This document shows, in pieces, positions 1 through 7,034 of a stretch of DNA of 17,950 nt. Numbering within the stretch: the stretch's first letter is position 1; each line of letters starts with the position of its first letter. The notes under the pieces are model-generated. The model searched no databases and was not told the DNA's origin. It worked only from the letters and a program-made list of their open reading frames with translations. The position numbers and the translations under genes are program-made. Source of the stretch: an uncultured Verrucomicrobium sp. Lineage in GTDB: Bacteria > Verrucomicrobiota > Verrucomicrobiia > Methylacidiphilales > GAS474. The DNA lies in the NCBI GenBank assembly GCA_903889845.1, contig CAISZB010000127.1, positions 1-17,950 of the forward strand, read 5' to 3'.

Positions 1-2
1 AG

Positions 3-713
3 CTCGCGAGCCAGCAGTTTTCGCCCCGGGTGCTGCGCACATACGTCCGGACGCCCACGACCAAGCTCGCTCTCGGCACCTTCATCGCGACGTTCATCTA
101 TCCGCTCTTCAGCCTCGCCTACGTCTTCGTCCTGCGCCGCCGCTTCGCCGCGGCATGCGCGAGCGTCCTGGGGGTCGCCGCCCTCTGCACCCCCTTCTAC
201 GTGCCGAGTGAGCGCGCCTTGCCCACCCTCAACCTTGCCGCCTATTTTTCCACCTTCGCCATCGGTTCCCTGCTCGCCATCATGCCCCGACCGATCCTCC
301 GCGCGTGGGGCAGCAAGACACTCCTCGTCGTCAGCGTCATCGTCCTGACCACCTCCATCCCCCTCATCGCGCGCCGCGTCTGGAAAATCGATTCCAACAC
401 CGTCCACACCCTCGGTCCCGTCTGGGCCCTCTTCTGGTCCACCCTCGTCGCCTATGGAATCCAGCGGCCCCACGTCCATCCCCTCCGCTGCTTCGTCCTT
501 CTGGGACGGATCAGCTTCAGCGTCTACCTCCTCCACTATCCCATCCTGACCTTCTTGCTCCATCGCGAGGGCATCCCGCATGCCATCAAGGGAAGCCTGT
601 GCCTCCTCCTCACCCTGCCCCTCGCCTGGCTCAGTTGGAAGTTCATCGAAGTCCCCGGCATGGAACTCGGGAAAAAGTGGGGCCGCCGCCTCACCCACCT
701 TTCCTCCACCTAG
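3..713 (+). CDS. Partial chimeric membrane protein: DUF2254-like fragment joined to C-terminal half of an acyltransferase-3
   Basis: The frame is open from base 3, so the true start lies outside the window; the GTG at 30 is probably not a start. The first ~33 codons (to about base 105) contain SPRVLRTYVR and LGTFIATFIY, which resemble the DUF2254 membrane-protein family as I remember it. From about base 105 (PLFSLAYVFVLRRR) the protein switches to the pattern of acyltransferase-3 (OafA/YrhL-like) enzymes: several hydrophobic segments, then GRISFSVYLLHYPIL and WKFIEVPG near the end, both typical of the C-terminal half of that family. Acyltransferase-3 proteins move acetyl or other acyl groups onto surface sugars. 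This copy lacks the N-terminal half with the conserved Arg and His, so if the fusion is real it is unlikely to be active. The two gene types are not normally linked; a recombination scar or an assembly chimera are both possible. The stop is TAG at 711-713. Confidence 0.72.
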   Translation, partial: LASQQFSPRVLRTYVRTPTTKLALGTFIATFIYPLFSLAYVFVLRRRFAAACASVLGVAALCTPFYVPSERALPTLNLAAYFSTFAIGSLLAIMPRPILRAWGSKTLLVVSVIVLTTSIPLIARRVWKIDSNTVHTLGPVWALFWSTLVAYGIQRPHVHPLRCFVLLGRISFSVYLLHYPILTFLLHREGIPHAIKGSLCLLLTLPLAWLSWKFIEVPGMELGKKWGRRLTHLSST

Positions 714-774
714 AGCCTCCCGGCCATTGCCAATCACCCCTCCTCTCCATACAGTGCCCCATCAGCACCCCGTC

Positions 775-1515
775 ATGACTTCCGCCCCCGCCCTGTCCGT
801 CGTCATCCCCGCGCGCGAGGAGGCGGAGAACCTCCGCTGGCTCCTCCCCGCGCTCCACCAGGTCCTCTCCTCCCCCGCCCTCGGCATCGGGACGAACTAC
901 GAGATCGTCGTCATCGACGCCCACGAGAAACTCGACGACTCGGCCGAGGTCTGCGCCGCCCACGGGGCGATCCACCAATACGGCGAAGGGGCCTCCTCCT
1001 ACGGCGGGGCGATCCAACAGGGCATCCGCGCCTCGCGCGGGGAACGCGTCGTCATCATGGACGCCGACGGCTCCCACAGCCCCGGCTTCATCGCGAAGTT
1101 CTGGGCCGACCGCGACGCCGCCGACCTCCTCATCGCCTCCCGCTACATCGAGGGCGGGGAGACCGACAACCCGGCCATCCTCATCTGGATGAGCCTGGCG
1201 ATCAACGTCGTCTTCCGCTGGGCCCTGGGCCTCCGCGTCGCCGACGTCTCCAACAGCTTCCGCCTCTACCGCGGGGACGACCTTCGCGCCTTGAAGCTGA
1301 CCTGCACCCACTTCGACACCGTCGAGGAGATCCTCGTGAAACTCTCCGTCCTCCACCCCGGCTACCGCATCCGGGAGATCCCCTTCCGCTTCGAGCAGCG
1401 GAAGGCCGGGGCGACGAAGCGCGACCTCCTCGCCTTCGCCTTCAGCTACGCCGCCACCCTCTGGCAACTCTGGAAACTGAAGCACGCGACGACCCGGGAA
1501 CTTCGAAAGAAATAG
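775..1515 (+). CDS. GT2 glycosyltransferase, polyprenyl-phosphate sugar synthase-like
   Basis: This 246-residue protein starts ALSVVIPAREEAENL, the usual N-terminus of a GT-A fold family 2 enzyme. VIMDADGSHSP carries the DxD-type metal/nucleotide site, and DVSNSFRLYRG with a later HFDTVEEI matches the acceptor and catalytic region of dolichol-phosphate-mannose-synthase-like enzymes. By family, such proteins transfer a sugar from a nucleotide donor to a polyprenyl phosphate on the cytoplasmic side. It has no C-terminal membrane anchor, like the short DPM1 type. The first nucleotide-binding motif is unusual: where DDGSxD is common, this one has IDAHEKLDDS. I chose ATG 775 because it begins just before the conserved beta strand; the frame is open further upstream, but that stretch is proline/serine-rich shadow sequence. 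No clear Shine-Dalgarno precedes it. It ends 5 nt before the GT-C gene, so the two are almost certainly co-transcribed and work as donor maker and donor user. Confidence 0.85.
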   Translation: MTSAPALSVVIPAREEAENLRWLLPALHQVLSSPALGIGTNYEIVVIDAHEKLDDSAEVCAAHGAIHQYGEGASSYGGAIQQGIRASRGERVVIMDADGSHSPGFIAKFWADRDAADLLIASRYIEGGETDNPAILIWMSLAINVVFRWALGLRVADVSNSFRLYRGDDLRALKLTCTHFDTVEEILVKLSVLHPGYRIREIPFRFEQRKAGATKRDLLAFAFSYAATLWQLWKLKHATTRELRKK

Positions 1516-1520
1516 CGCCG

Positions 1521-3041
1521 ATGAAGGCTTTTCTTTCCGCGATCAGCCGCCTGGCGCACCGCCCCCTCCCCGTCTTCCTCCTCGTCGCCGCGGGCTGGAT
1601 CGTCCTCGGCTTCCTCGGCTTCCCCCCGCCGATGGAGGACGACCTCGCCTACGGCGGCCCCGGCGTCCACCTCGCCCTCGGCCACGGCCTCTCCAATCCC
1701 TGGATGGGCCTCCTCGACCCCGTCGGGAACCGCTTCCTCTTCTACCCGCCCTTCTACTTCTACCTCCACGCCGCCTGGCTGAAGGTCTTCGGCATCTCCA
1801 CCGGGACCATGATCGGCTTCCAGATCGCCTGCATCCTTGCGACGAGCGGCGTCCTCGCCCTCTTCCTTCGCCGCTGGGGCGCGGCGGCGTGGCTCCAGCT
1901 CCCCCTCGCCTTCCTCCAGATGGTCGCCCTCGCCTCCTGCGGCTTCCGCCCCGACGCCTGCGCCTTCGCCCTCTTCGCCCTCGGCGCGTGGTTCGAATTA
2001 GGCCTGGGGAAAACGTGGCGGGGGCCGGGGGCCTTCCTCCTCGTCGCCTCGGCCTTCGCCCTGCCGCTGACGGGAGTCTGGACCGCGGTCCTCTTCGCCT
2101 ACCGCCTGCTGGAGCTGCGCCGCCAGCCCGCGCCGGTCAAGGAAGGGCTCCTCCTCCTCGCCCGCTTCGCCCTCGCGGGAGGCCTCTCCCTCCTCCTCTT
2201 CTACGCGGCCATCGGCGGGCGGGTCGCCGCCTTCCGGCACGACTTTGCCGCCTGCGGCGGGGACCACCTCTTCTACGTCGTCGGCTACTACCTCCACAAC
2301 TGGCAGAGCGCCACCCTCCTCATCCGCTGCGTCGCCCTGCCCGGCCTCCTCCTCGGCGTCGGCGCGGTCTTCCTGTTCGGGGAATTGGGGAAAGGGACCG
2401 ATCCCGCCCGGCGCACCGCCCTCTGGAGCGGTACCATCGCGGCGCTCCTCTTCCTCGGCGTCGACCTCCTTTTCGTCGCCTCCTCCGCCTCCGTCATCCG
2501 CTCCTTCTGCCTGAGCTGCGCGATGGGAACCGCCGTCCTGGCCTGGCTCGGCTGGCATCGGCGGCGGTCCTTCGCCTTCCTCTGGATCGCGCCCGCCCTC
2601 CTGGCCGCCGTCCTCTTCTCCGGCGTCTACAGCCGCGCCTTCCTCGGCTGGGCCCTGGCGGAGCGGCCCGATCCGGCCCGGATCGCCGCGCTGAAAGCCG
2701 AGGCCGCCGACCTGGTCCCGAAGGCCGACCGCCTCCTGATCGACTCCGACGCCGCCCGCCTCATCTACGATTACCGGCTCCCGCCGCAGACGAAGGACGT
2801 GAACTGGATCGCCTGGCCCCACGTCGGCTGGAGGATGACCGAGTTGCCTCCTGGAAGTTTCACTGTGGCGATCCTCTCCTCCGTCGATTCGGTCTACATC
2901 GACACGCACGAATACAGCCCCCTCTACCTTCACCCCCACCCCGTCCACTTCCTGGGCCACGAGGTCCCCCACACGGCGGCGAATCGCAACCGCCTCTTCC
3001 TCCTCCAAAACCCGCCCCCGCCGACGACGCCGCAGGAGTAA
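1521..3041 (+). CDS. Polytopic GT-C glycosyltransferase (GT39/ArnT-like membrane protein)
   Basis: The protein has 506 residues with about ten hydrophobic segments spread over residues 15-385, then a ~120-residue soluble C-terminal part (after LGWALAERPDPARIAAL). After the first membrane segment comes PPPMEDDLAYGGPGVHLALGHG (acidic cluster E39-D40-D41), placed where GT-C enzymes of the Pmt/ArnT/GT39 type carry their catalytic acid in the first periplasmic loop. Such enzymes transfer a sugar from a polyprenyl-phosphate carrier to a glycan, lipid or protein in the periplasm. The acceptor cannot be told from sequence. Overall similarity to a named family is loose, so the GT-C call rests on topology, the acidic motif and the lipid-sugar-synthase gene 5 nt upstream. 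It starts at ATG 1521 without a recognisable Shine-Dalgarno, so translational coupling to the preceding gene is likely. It converges with the minus-strand GT4 gene; only 5 nt separate the two stop codons. Confidence 0.75.
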   Translation: MKAFLSAISRLAHRPLPVFLLVAAGWIVLGFLGFPPPMEDDLAYGGPGVHLALGHGLSNPWMGLLDPVGNRFLFYPPFYFYLHAAWLKVFGISTGTMIGFQIACILATSGVLALFLRRWGAAAWLQLPLAFLQMVALASCGFRPDACAFALFALGAWFELGLGKTWRGPGAFLLVASAFALPLTGVWTAVLFAYRLLELRRQPAPVKEGLLLLARFALAGGLSLLLFYAAIGGRVAAFRHDFAACGGDHLFYVVGYYLHNWQSATLLIRCVALPGLLLGVGAVFLFGELGKGTDPARRTALWSGTIAALLFLGVDLLFVASSASVIRSFCLSCAMGTAVLAWLGWHRRRSFAFLWIAPALLAAVLFSGVYSRAFLGWALAERPDPARIAALKAEAADLVPKADRLLIDSDAARLIYDYRLPPQTKDVNWIAWPHVGWRMTELPPGSFTVAILSSVDSVYIDTHEYSPLYLHPHPVHFLGHEVPHTAANRNRLFLLQNPPPPTTPQE

Positions 3042-3046
3042 GTTTC

Positions 3047-4297
3047 CTACGCTCGCCCCGCCAACTCGCGGTAGAGCGCCTCGTAGCGGTCGAGCATGAC
3101 CTCCTCGGAGAAATCGCGCAGCGCCCGCTCGCGCCCCGCCTCGGCCAAAGCTCGGGACTTCCCCTCTTCCGCAAGGGCCCGGCGCAGGAGGTCGCCCAGC
3201 GCCTCGCCGGAGAGGGCCTCGGCCAGCCAGCCGTCGCGGCCCGGTTCGATCTGCTCCGTCACCCCCTGCGTCGGCGTGGAGACGACGCAGCACTGGGCGG
3301 CCATCGCCTCCAGGATCACGCAGGGGAAGTTCTCCGCCTCGGAGGCGAAGAGGAAGAAGTCGGCCGCCTCGTAATAGCGCGCCAACACGTCGTTCGCCGC
3401 GTAACCGGCGTCGAGGCAATCGAGTTCGGGCGGCAGTTGCCGCCGCGCCCAATCCGAATGCCCCCCGACCAGGATCACCTGCACCCCCTCCGGGGAAATC
3501 CGGTGCAGGGCCTCCCGCACCATCGGGAACCCCTTCGATGCCATCGGATAGTGCCGGTTCACCACCAGGATGACCTTCGCCTCGGGGCGGAGCCCCAGGG
3601 AACGCCGAAAGGCCGCGTCCCGCTTCCGCTCCCAGGAAACCGGCGCGGGATCGACCCGGATGCCATTGGTGATCCGCCGTACCGGCCAGTCCCGCCCGAT
3701 CCGGCTCCGCCGGATCAGCGCCTCGGAATGGCCCGACGTCGCCACGATGGAGACGGGCATCCCGGCCAACCGCTCCCGCTTCCGCTGCAATTGCATCGCC
3801 GTGTCGTCGACGCCGTTCATCGGCCACTCCCCGACGAGCGGACAGTCGCCGCACTCCGAGAGGAACCGCTCGCAACCCTTCGGATGCTCGCAGCCGCCCG
3901 TGATCGCCCAGTGGCCGTGCAGGGTCCAGCAGACCGGCTTCCGCGCGGCCAGATAGGCCAGGCTCTCGATCGAGGCGTAGTTGTCGTGGAAGCTGTGGAC
4001 ATGGAAGACGTCGACGGGAGCCTCCGCCAGCTTGCGGAAATTCCGGTCGGTCCAGGCGCGGCGCGGGGCCAGCCTGCCGACCTGCTCCCGCCAGCGGGAA
4101 TGGTCGAGCCAGCTCAGGACGCGGGGATAGAGCGGCGTCACCCCCGCATTCCAGGGATAATCCTTCCCCATCCCGACGAAGAGCCGGGAGCGATGCCCCC
4201 GGCGCGTCATCCCGGAATGGAGCTGCCGCACCACCGCCTCGACCCCGCCGAGCTGGTAGTGGTTGTTGATATAGCCGATGCGGAGAGGACGGGGCAT
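3047..4297 (-). CDS. GT4-family (GT-B fold) glycosyltransferase
   Basis: This 416-residue protein is a two-domain GT-B enzyme. The N-terminal half has the acceptor-side pattern RIGYINNHYQLGGVEAVV and a Cys-rich stretch (CEHPKGC then CGDCP, around residues 122-140) seen in a subgroup of polysaccharide GT4 enzymes. The C-terminal half has VILVVNRHYPMASKGF and the donor-binding EX7E signature in SEAENFPCVILEAMA. These enzymes add a sugar, often mannose, glucose or rhamnose, from an NDP donor to a growing lipid-linked repeat unit at the inner membrane. Start choice: ATG 4297 is preceded by AGGA with 8-nt spacing and leads straight into the first beta strand. A GTG at 4327 overlaps the stop of the upstream SDR (GTGA) and would add ten unconserved residues; it remains possible. 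It is the last gene of the minus-strand run, with no terminator visible behind it. Confidence 0.88.
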   Translation of the reverse strand: MPRPLRIGYINNHYQLGGVEAVVRQLHSGMTRRGHRSRLFVGMGKDYPWNAGVTPLYPRVLSWLDHSRWREQVGRLAPRRAWTDRNFRKLAEAPVDVFHVHSFHDNYASIESLAYLAARKPVCWTLHGHWAITGGCEHPKGCERFLSECGDCPLVGEWPMNGVDDTAMQLQRKRERLAGMPVSIVATSGHSEALIRRSRIGRDWPVRRITNGIRVDPAPVSWERKRDAAFRRSLGLRPEAKVILVVNRHYPMASKGFPMVREALHRISPEGVQVILVGGHSDWARRQLPPELDCLDAGYAANDVLARYYEAADFFLFASEAENFPCVILEAMAAQCCVVSTPTQGVTEQIEPGRDGWLAEALSGEALGDLLRRALAEEGKSRALAEAGRERALRDFSEEVMLDRYEALYRELAGRA

Positions 4298-4323
4298 GGG
4301 GGAGGTCCTGAAAAAAATCCGAC

Positions 4324-5298
4324 TCACTCGTTACGGCACGCTTCGAGGAGGTCCCGCAGGCTCCTCTCGATGGAATATTCCGGCTCCCAGCCGGTCCGTT
4401 CCCGCAGCTTCCGGTTGTCGCCCGTCTGGGCGAGGATCGGCACGGCCTCCGCTTCCTCCGCCCGGATCGCCACCGGGGCCGAGGAGGAAAACGACGTTAG
4501 AAGCGTGGCAATTTCCCCGATCGTGCGGGAGCGGCCCGAGCAGACATGGTAAGCCTCGCCCGCCTCCCCCTTCTCCATCAGCAGCCCCAGCGCCCGCGCC
4601 ACGTCGCGCACATCGCAGAAATCGCGGGACGGGCGGAGCGTCCGGAGGACGACCTCGGGCGGGCGTCCCCCCCGCTCGATCCCGACGATCTGGCGGGCGA
4701 TCTGCCCCGCCACGAAGGAGGCGGGCTCCCCCGGCCCCGTCACGTTGAAGATCCGCGCCCGCACCACGGCGAGGCCCCGATGCCGGGCGTAGGCGGCGGC
4801 CAGGTCGTCCTGCACCGCCTTCGTCACGGCATAGAGCGTCGGGGGGGCCAGAGGCGTCCCCTCGTCGATCGGCCTCGCTCCATCGACGGGTTGCCCGTAG
4901 ATCCCCGACGATCCCGAGACCACGATCCGGCACCGGGGGCAGACCTCCCCGACGGCCTCGAAGAGCTCCGCCGTCGCCCGGCAATTCAACGCATAATAGT
5001 CGCCCGCGTTTTCGACGCCGTTCTTCCCGGACATGGGCATCGCCCCGGCAAGGTGGAACAGGGCACCGGGCCGGACGCATCCCAGCACCCGGCGGAAGAC
5101 GGCCCCGTCCCGGATGTCGCCCACGTGCTCCTCGACCCCCCGCACCCCCCGCGCGTGGCGCGCCAAGCCATGAACCCGGCCACCGCCGCCTGCGGCCAAT
5201 GCCCACGCGGCCACGTGCCGTCCCAGGAATCCGGTGTGGCCCGTGATGAGGATGGGAGCGGTCGGATTCAAGAATCCCTCGTATCCCAGAGGATCCAT
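4324..5298 (-). CDS. NAD(P)-dependent SDR epimerase/dehydratase/reductase, Rmd-like
   Basis: An extended short-chain dehydrogenase of 324 residues. The dinucleotide-binding motif is ITGHTGFLGRH (Gly 20, 23, 26), the active site has SGSSGIYGQ and YAVTK (Tyr about 156, Lys about 160). The C-terminal part with VRARIFNVTGPGEPASFV, RDFCDVRDVARAL and YHVCSGRSRTI resembles GDP-4-dehydro-6-deoxy-D-mannose reductases, which reduce the 4-keto sugar to GDP-D-rhamnose. Other sugar-nucleotide substrates are possible. The start is ATG 5298, whose A is the last base of the preceding gene's stop (TGATG), so translation is coupled to the nucleotidyltransferase. The frame stays open upstream into that gene, but only as a shadow. 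A GDP-mannose 4,6-dehydratase, which would supply the substrate, is not in the window; the LegB-like SDR two genes upstream may fill that place or serve another sugar. Confidence 0.83.
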   Translation of the reverse strand: MDPLGYEGFLNPTAPILITGHTGFLGRHVAAWALAAGGGGRVHGLARHARGVRGVEEHVGDIRDGAVFRRVLGCVRPGALFHLAGAMPMSGKNGVENAGDYYALNCRATAELFEAVGEVCPRCRIVVSGSSGIYGQPVDGARPIDEGTPLAPPTLYAVTKAVQDDLAAAYARHRGLAVVRARIFNVTGPGEPASFVAGQIARQIVGIERGGRPPEVVLRTLRPSRDFCDVRDVARALGLLMEKGEAGEAYHVCSGRSRTIGEIATLLTSFSSSAPVAIRAEEAEAVPILAQTGDNRKLRERTGWEPEYSIERSLRDLLEACRNE

Positions 5299-6008
5299 CA
5301 GGATCCCGGCAAAAGTTTGGCCTCCAGGGCCTCGAAGTCGGCCGCCGCCTTCTCGTAATCGTCGGGGCGCCCGATATCGAGCCAGTAGCCCTCGTGGGGA
5401 TAGCAGACGATCTTCTCCCCGCCGCGATGGAGCTTGAGCATCAGGTCGGGCAGGTCGAGGCGCTCGTTCTCCGGGATGTGCTTCAGCACCCAGGGCTCGA
5501 AGACATAGATGCCCATGCTGACGCGATAGTGGTAGGTCGGCTTCTCGATGTAGTCGGAGAGAAGGAAGTCGTCCCCGAACTCGACCACGCCGAGGTCGAT
5601 CTTCACGTCGCGCCGGTAGGTGGCGACGGTGCAGGCCGCCCCGTGCGCCACATGGTGGCGGACCAACTCCCCATAATCGAGCGATGTCAGAATGTCCCCA
5701 TTCATCACCAGGAACCGATCGTCGAGGCCCTTCACCAACCGGATCGGCCCCGCCGTGCCGAGCGGTTTCTCCTCCAGGGAATAACCGATCTTGATCCCAT
5801 ACTGGGACCCATCGCCGAAGTACGCCTGGATCAGCGAGGCCAGGTGACCGACGGCCAGCGTGACCTCCGTCACCCCGGCCGCCTTGAGCTGCCGGATGAC
5901 AATGTCGAGCACCGGCTTCTCCCCCAGCGGCATGAGGGGCTTGGGGAAAATCGTGGTGTAGGGGCGCAGCCGCGTACCCTTGCCGCCCGCGAGGACGACC
6001 GCTTTCAT
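5298..6008 (-). CDS. Sugar-1-phosphate nucleotidyltransferase
   Basis: This 236-residue enzyme carries the signature LAGGKGTRLRPYT (residues 6-18), the substrate motif FPKPLMPLGEKPVLD, and VMNGDIL (about 100-106) with the metal-binding Asp. It ends with the typical GYWLDIGRPDDYEKA. It activates a sugar-1-phosphate with an NTP to give an NDP-sugar and pyrophosphate in the cytoplasm. It lacks the C-terminal left-handed beta-helix of bifunctional forms, so it is the short single-domain class that includes mannose-1-phosphate and heptose-1-phosphate guanylyltransferases. Base specificity cannot be read from sequence; a GDP-sugar would fit the Rmd-like SDR translated directly after it. The start ATG 6008 has GAAGG 8 nt upstream. 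It lies 10 nt after the LegB-like gene and overlaps the next gene by one base, so the three form a nucleotide-sugar module. Confidence 0.9.
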   Translation of the reverse strand: MKAVVLAGGKGTRLRPYTTIFPKPLMPLGEKPVLDIVIRQLKAAGVTEVTLAVGHLASLIQAYFGDGSQYGIKIGYSLEEKPLGTAGPIRLVKGLDDRFLVMNGDILTSLDYGELVRHHVAHGAACTVATYRRDVKIDLGVVEFGDDFLLSDYIEKPTYHYRVSMGIYVFEPWVLKHIPENERLDLPDLMLKLHRGGEKIVCYPHEGYWLDIGRPDDYEKAAADFEALEAKLLPGS

Positions 6009-6018
6009 TGGGCAACCT

Positions 6019-7008
6019 TCATATCGTGTATTTTTCGGGATCGAAGAGCTCGGGATGCGCCCGCACCCAGGCGATCGTTTGGAGCAGGCCTTCGTCGAGA
6101 GTCATCCGGGGTTCCCACCCCATTTTTTCCTTGGCCCGCCGGTTGCTGGAAAGCAGGCGGCGGACCTCGCTGCGGCTGGGACGGAACCGGGCCGGATCGT
6201 GGACCACCTGCGCGGAGGAGCCGCACAGCCGCAGGATGCGCCCGGCCAGATCCCCGACGCTGATCTCCCTCCCGCACCCGAGGTTGAGGACCAGCCCCTC
6301 CACGCCCTCGGCCTCCCCGGCGGCGAGGAATCCGGCCACAGTGTCGGTGACGTAGGTGAAATCGCGGGTCGGCGTCAGGTCGCCGAGGCGGATGTCGCGG
6401 CCCGCCAGGGCCTGGCAGATCACCGTCGGGATCACCGCCCGGGCCGACTGGCGCGGGCCGAAGGTGTTGAAAGGGCGGACGGTGACCACGGGCAATTCAA
6501 AGGCGCAGTGGAAGCTCTCCGCCAGCTTGTCGGCGGCCGCCTTGCTCGCCGCATAGGGGGACTGGGTCTGGAGCGGGTGGTCCTCGGTGATCGGCACCTG
6601 CAACGCCGACCCGTAGACCTCGCTGGTCGAGGTATGGACCAGACGCCGCACCCCGGCCTCCCGGCATGCCATGAGGACGTTCAACGTCCCCTGCACGTTG
6701 GCGGAGACGACCTCCTGCGGATGGACATAGGAGTAGGGGATCGGGATGATCGCGCCGAGGTGGAAGACGTGGGAGACTCCCTTCACCGCCTGCCCCACGG
6801 CATAGGGATCGCGCAGGTCGCCGAAGATGACCTCCACCTTGGCCAGGGCCTCCGGGGCCAGGTAGCGCAACGACCCGATATCGGAGCGCCCGTTATAGCG
6901 GACGAAGGCTTTCACCTTGGCCCCCTCGGCCACCAGCCGCTCCGTCAAATGGCTGCCGATGAAACCGCCGGCCCCCGTCACCAGGGTCGTTTTCCCGTTC
7001 CAAGACAT
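6019..7008 (-). CDS. NAD-dependent SDR, LegB-like nucleotide-sugar 4,6-dehydratase
   Basis: An extended SDR of 329 residues with LVTGAGGFIGSHL (Gly 12, 15, 18), STSEVYGSA and SPYAASKAAADK (Tyr about 151, Lys about 155). The segments FHLGAIIPIPYSYVHP, VRPFNTFGPRQSARAVIPT and LTPTRDFTYVTDTV are strongly conserved in the group often annotated LegB or GDP-mannose 4,6-dehydratase. LegB dehydrates UDP-GlcNAc at C4/C6 as the first step to legionaminic acid. No other legionaminic-acid gene is visible here, so the real product may be another 6-deoxy or 4-keto sugar for the polysaccharide. The start is ATG 7008; no good Shine-Dalgarno is seen and the previous stop is 26 nt upstream. The active-site residues are all present, so it should be functional. 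I am sure of the family, less of the substrate. Confidence 0.87.
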   Translation of the reverse strand: MSWNGKTTLVTGAGGFIGSHLTERLVAEGAKVKAFVRYNGRSDIGSLRYLAPEALAKVEVIFGDLRDPYAVGQAVKGVSHVFHLGAIIPIPYSYVHPQEVVSANVQGTLNVLMACREAGVRRLVHTSTSEVYGSALQVPITEDHPLQTQSPYAASKAAADKLAESFHCAFELPVVTVRPFNTFGPRQSARAVIPTVICQALAGRDIRLGDLTPTRDFTYVTDTVAGFLAAGEAEGVEGLVLNLGCGREISVGDLAGRILRLCGSSAQVVHDPARFRPSRSEVRRLLSSNRRAKEKMGWEPRMTLDEGLLQTIAWVRAHPELFDPEKYTI

Positions 7009-7034
7009 CGTGAATGCGTTTTCGAAATTAAGCC

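Noticed and set aside
1998..3875. A 625-codon minus-strand open frame opposite the GT-C gene
   Set aside because: The composition is Gly/Arg/Glu-rich with no family motif, and it lies opposite clear coding sequence.
1889..4552. An 887-codon plus-strand open frame across the convergent genes
   Set aside because: It is Arg/Pro-rich, has no domain pattern, and overlaps two well-supported genes on both strands; it is a GC-bias shadow.
5298..6015. N-terminal extension of the Rmd-like SDR into the nucleotidyltransferase gene
   Set aside because: The extension is out of frame with the real nucleotidyltransferase and has no fold; the SDR starts at 5298 just before its Rossmann motif.
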